From Trichoplusia ni (taxonomy: Eukaryota > Arthropoda > Insecta > Lepidoptera > Noctuidae): DNA of 64,000 nt. The notes beneath the pieces were generated by a model that worked only from the letters and a program-made list of their open reading frames with translations, made no database searches and was not told the origin of the DNA. The translations under genes and the position numbers were made by a program. Location of the stretch: positions 6,324,001 to 6,388,000 of the forward strand of contig NC_039478.1 of assembly GCF_003590095.1 (NCBI RefSeq), read 5' to 3'. Position 1 is the stretch's first letter. Each line of letters starts with the position of its first letter. Below, piece by piece: positions 62,264 through 64,000 of this stretch.

Positions 62264-62668
62264 TCATGAATATAATTTCTATACCAGCATTTTAATGTAA
62301 AGAAGTCCTTAAGGTTCAAGAAATAAGGTTCATTATTGCAATATCTTCATCGTCTTGATACATTAAGTAAATAAACAAAAATCTTTCATTCATCAATGGA
62401 GCATTCTCTTGAAGTTTATGACTGCTGTTCTTACGCATTAAGGTCAGTCCAATTACCTAATGTTTCTAACTGTTAGCACATTAACAGTTTATACAAAGAG
62501 ACTAATTGTGATGATGCAATGTTACAATAGATGTAAGATCTTAATTATAGTATACTACGTTCACTTTCGTTGCAAATCACGAATGCGGAACGAGTTAAAA
62601 CCGTGAAGAAATTGTGAATAGCAAACAATACAGTTAGGATAGGCTAGTAGAAAAAATTGGTTTACTTT

Positions 62669-62946
62669 TTTAGGGTTTCGCACCCATAGGAGAAACCCAA
62701 ATGGAACTCTATCTGTCCGTCCGTTTGTCTGTCCTATATGGTACGTTGATGGTGAATTTGTAGATGATGTATTTGTGGTGCCGCTTTAATAGCAAATACT
62801 TAGGAAGAAATTGAGGCCGAGCAACGTTTGGTACGTTCGCAAATTCGATGTGTGACCATTTTATGTTACAAATTTGTTTTTCTTTAGGCCGTTTTATTAC
62901 GAAAACCTTATCGCCGCTAGTCCGACTCACACTTGACCGATTTTGT
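62669..62946 (+). repeat. GGTTCCGT-type dispersed repeat, longest copy
   Basis: Begins TTTAGGGTTTCGCACCCAT, has ATCTGTCCGTCCGTTTGTCT, and ends CCGACTCACACTTGACCG then a T-rich stretch, the arrangement I recall from many lepidopteran genomes. Class unknown. Confidence 0.5.
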
Positions 62947-64000
62947 TTATGGGAGAATTCCTTTGCGAAAGTTATAATATTCAGCGGTGAGTTTGGGTTT
63001 TGTAGGGGATAATGCAAAAGGGATATTTATTGCACAAAAATATATATCGAATATTATTGGAAATTTTCCGTATATGCATACATAAACTTTACACGTGTAG
63101 GCAGCCAACAGAATCGAGATCTTCAATCGAAGTGAGATGAAGTTGGTAATCTGAAACCCGATACTAGCCTATTCGTGCACTGGTACGATTTAGAACTACG
63201 CTTGATCGACCGACAACGATGATAAAGCTGAAAGACTACTCAATCTTTGTTTGGTCGTATATTACCATTTCAGAACCGATTCAAAAACCGAATCATAGTT
63301 GTCAAAAAATCGGAAACTTTTTTTTATCGACAACAGATTGACACCCCGTCTTATAATACCGCGGTGTAGGTATATGATAAAGCGTTACATTTTACCCCTA
63401 AAACGTTATAAAAACAATTCCCAGAATTAAAAGTATAAAATTAAAACTTTCTTGTGTTATCTTAGTAATATAAATAGTAATATAAATTGAAATAATCTGA
63501 TTTCTTCGCGTTGAGCCTTGACAAGTTTATCTAAAGGAAACAATTCTCCTTTATTCACGACAGTATCAATTAAATCTTTAACATAATATAATAGTTGTCT
63601 ACCTATTGAAATCGGTCACTGAACCAACTCAAGGCCACACGAAAACTTTTGTTTACTACGATTATATAAAGCACTAGGAACATAAACAAAGTACCTAAGC
63701 TAGCACTTTGATAAATAAAAAGAGCCATTACGAGGACAAAAATACGCAAATAAAGTTTTATTGGACGTAACGGTGGGCAAAAACTAATAGCTTTATCTTT
63801 CTTGTAACGTTTCATGGTAACGTTATTGATTAACATACATGAAGTATTTTCTCATAGTAAACTATTGAAGTGACTCTCTTAAACATGATTTTCATTACAC
63901 TTCCTATCCCTGTAGCCAAGTGACATAAAGGTATGAAAATTTATTGATTAGAGAGACAGTCTATAAGTGAATTTTAAAATAGAAGCGCAATAAACTTTAT

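Larger units (their letters stand above)
60905..64000. other. Intergenic
   Basis: No supported gene. Contains a perfect hairpin at 62230-62263 and a GGTTCCGT-type repeat at 62669-62946; the remainder is AT-rich spacer. Confidence 0.5.

Overview
This is a eukaryotic window, AT-rich and intron-rich, almost certainly from a moth. Lep1-type Helitrons (TC start, CTAG end, A/T insertion), tRNA-derived SINEs and a SINE with a 5S rRNA-like head are typical of Lepidoptera. Several dispersed repeats resemble ones I associate with Noctuidae; that last step is inference from memory.

The only protein-coding gene I can support lies on the + strand from 3698 to 21605. Nine exons with consensus GT/AG junctions and compatible phases join into the 3' part of a cGMP-dependent protein kinase, the insect foraging (for/PKG) orthologue. 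The visible 525 residues cover the end of cyclic-nucleotide-binding domain A, all of domain B, the whole AGC kinase domain and the C-terminal tail ending GWDNNF-stop. The N-terminal exons (leucine zipper, autoinhibitory segment, start of domain A) lie upstream of the window. The first two complete introns are large (7.2 and 5.5 kb) and hold SINEs and Helitrons; the last six are short. A 3' UTR of about 1 kb with two adjacent AATAAA hexamers follows.

From about 22.6 kb to 64 kb I see no convincing coding exon. This gene desert, or very large intron of another gene, is filled with decayed and young repeats: six Lep1-like Helitrons (one upstream, in the kinase intron), other Helitron-like elements, tRNA- and 5S-derived SINEs, a 1.7 kb element present as two nearly identical inverted copies 19.8 kb apart, and scattered short hairpin repeats.

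The most unusual observations are a Lep1 Helitron bounded by perfect 30 bp direct repeats (Helitrons normally make no target duplication), the asymmetric 1.7 kb element with 189 bp inverted arms at one end, and a dispersed ~53 nt hairpin repeat at up to seven loci. I found no new coding system, CRISPR array, rRNA gene or functional tRNA gene.
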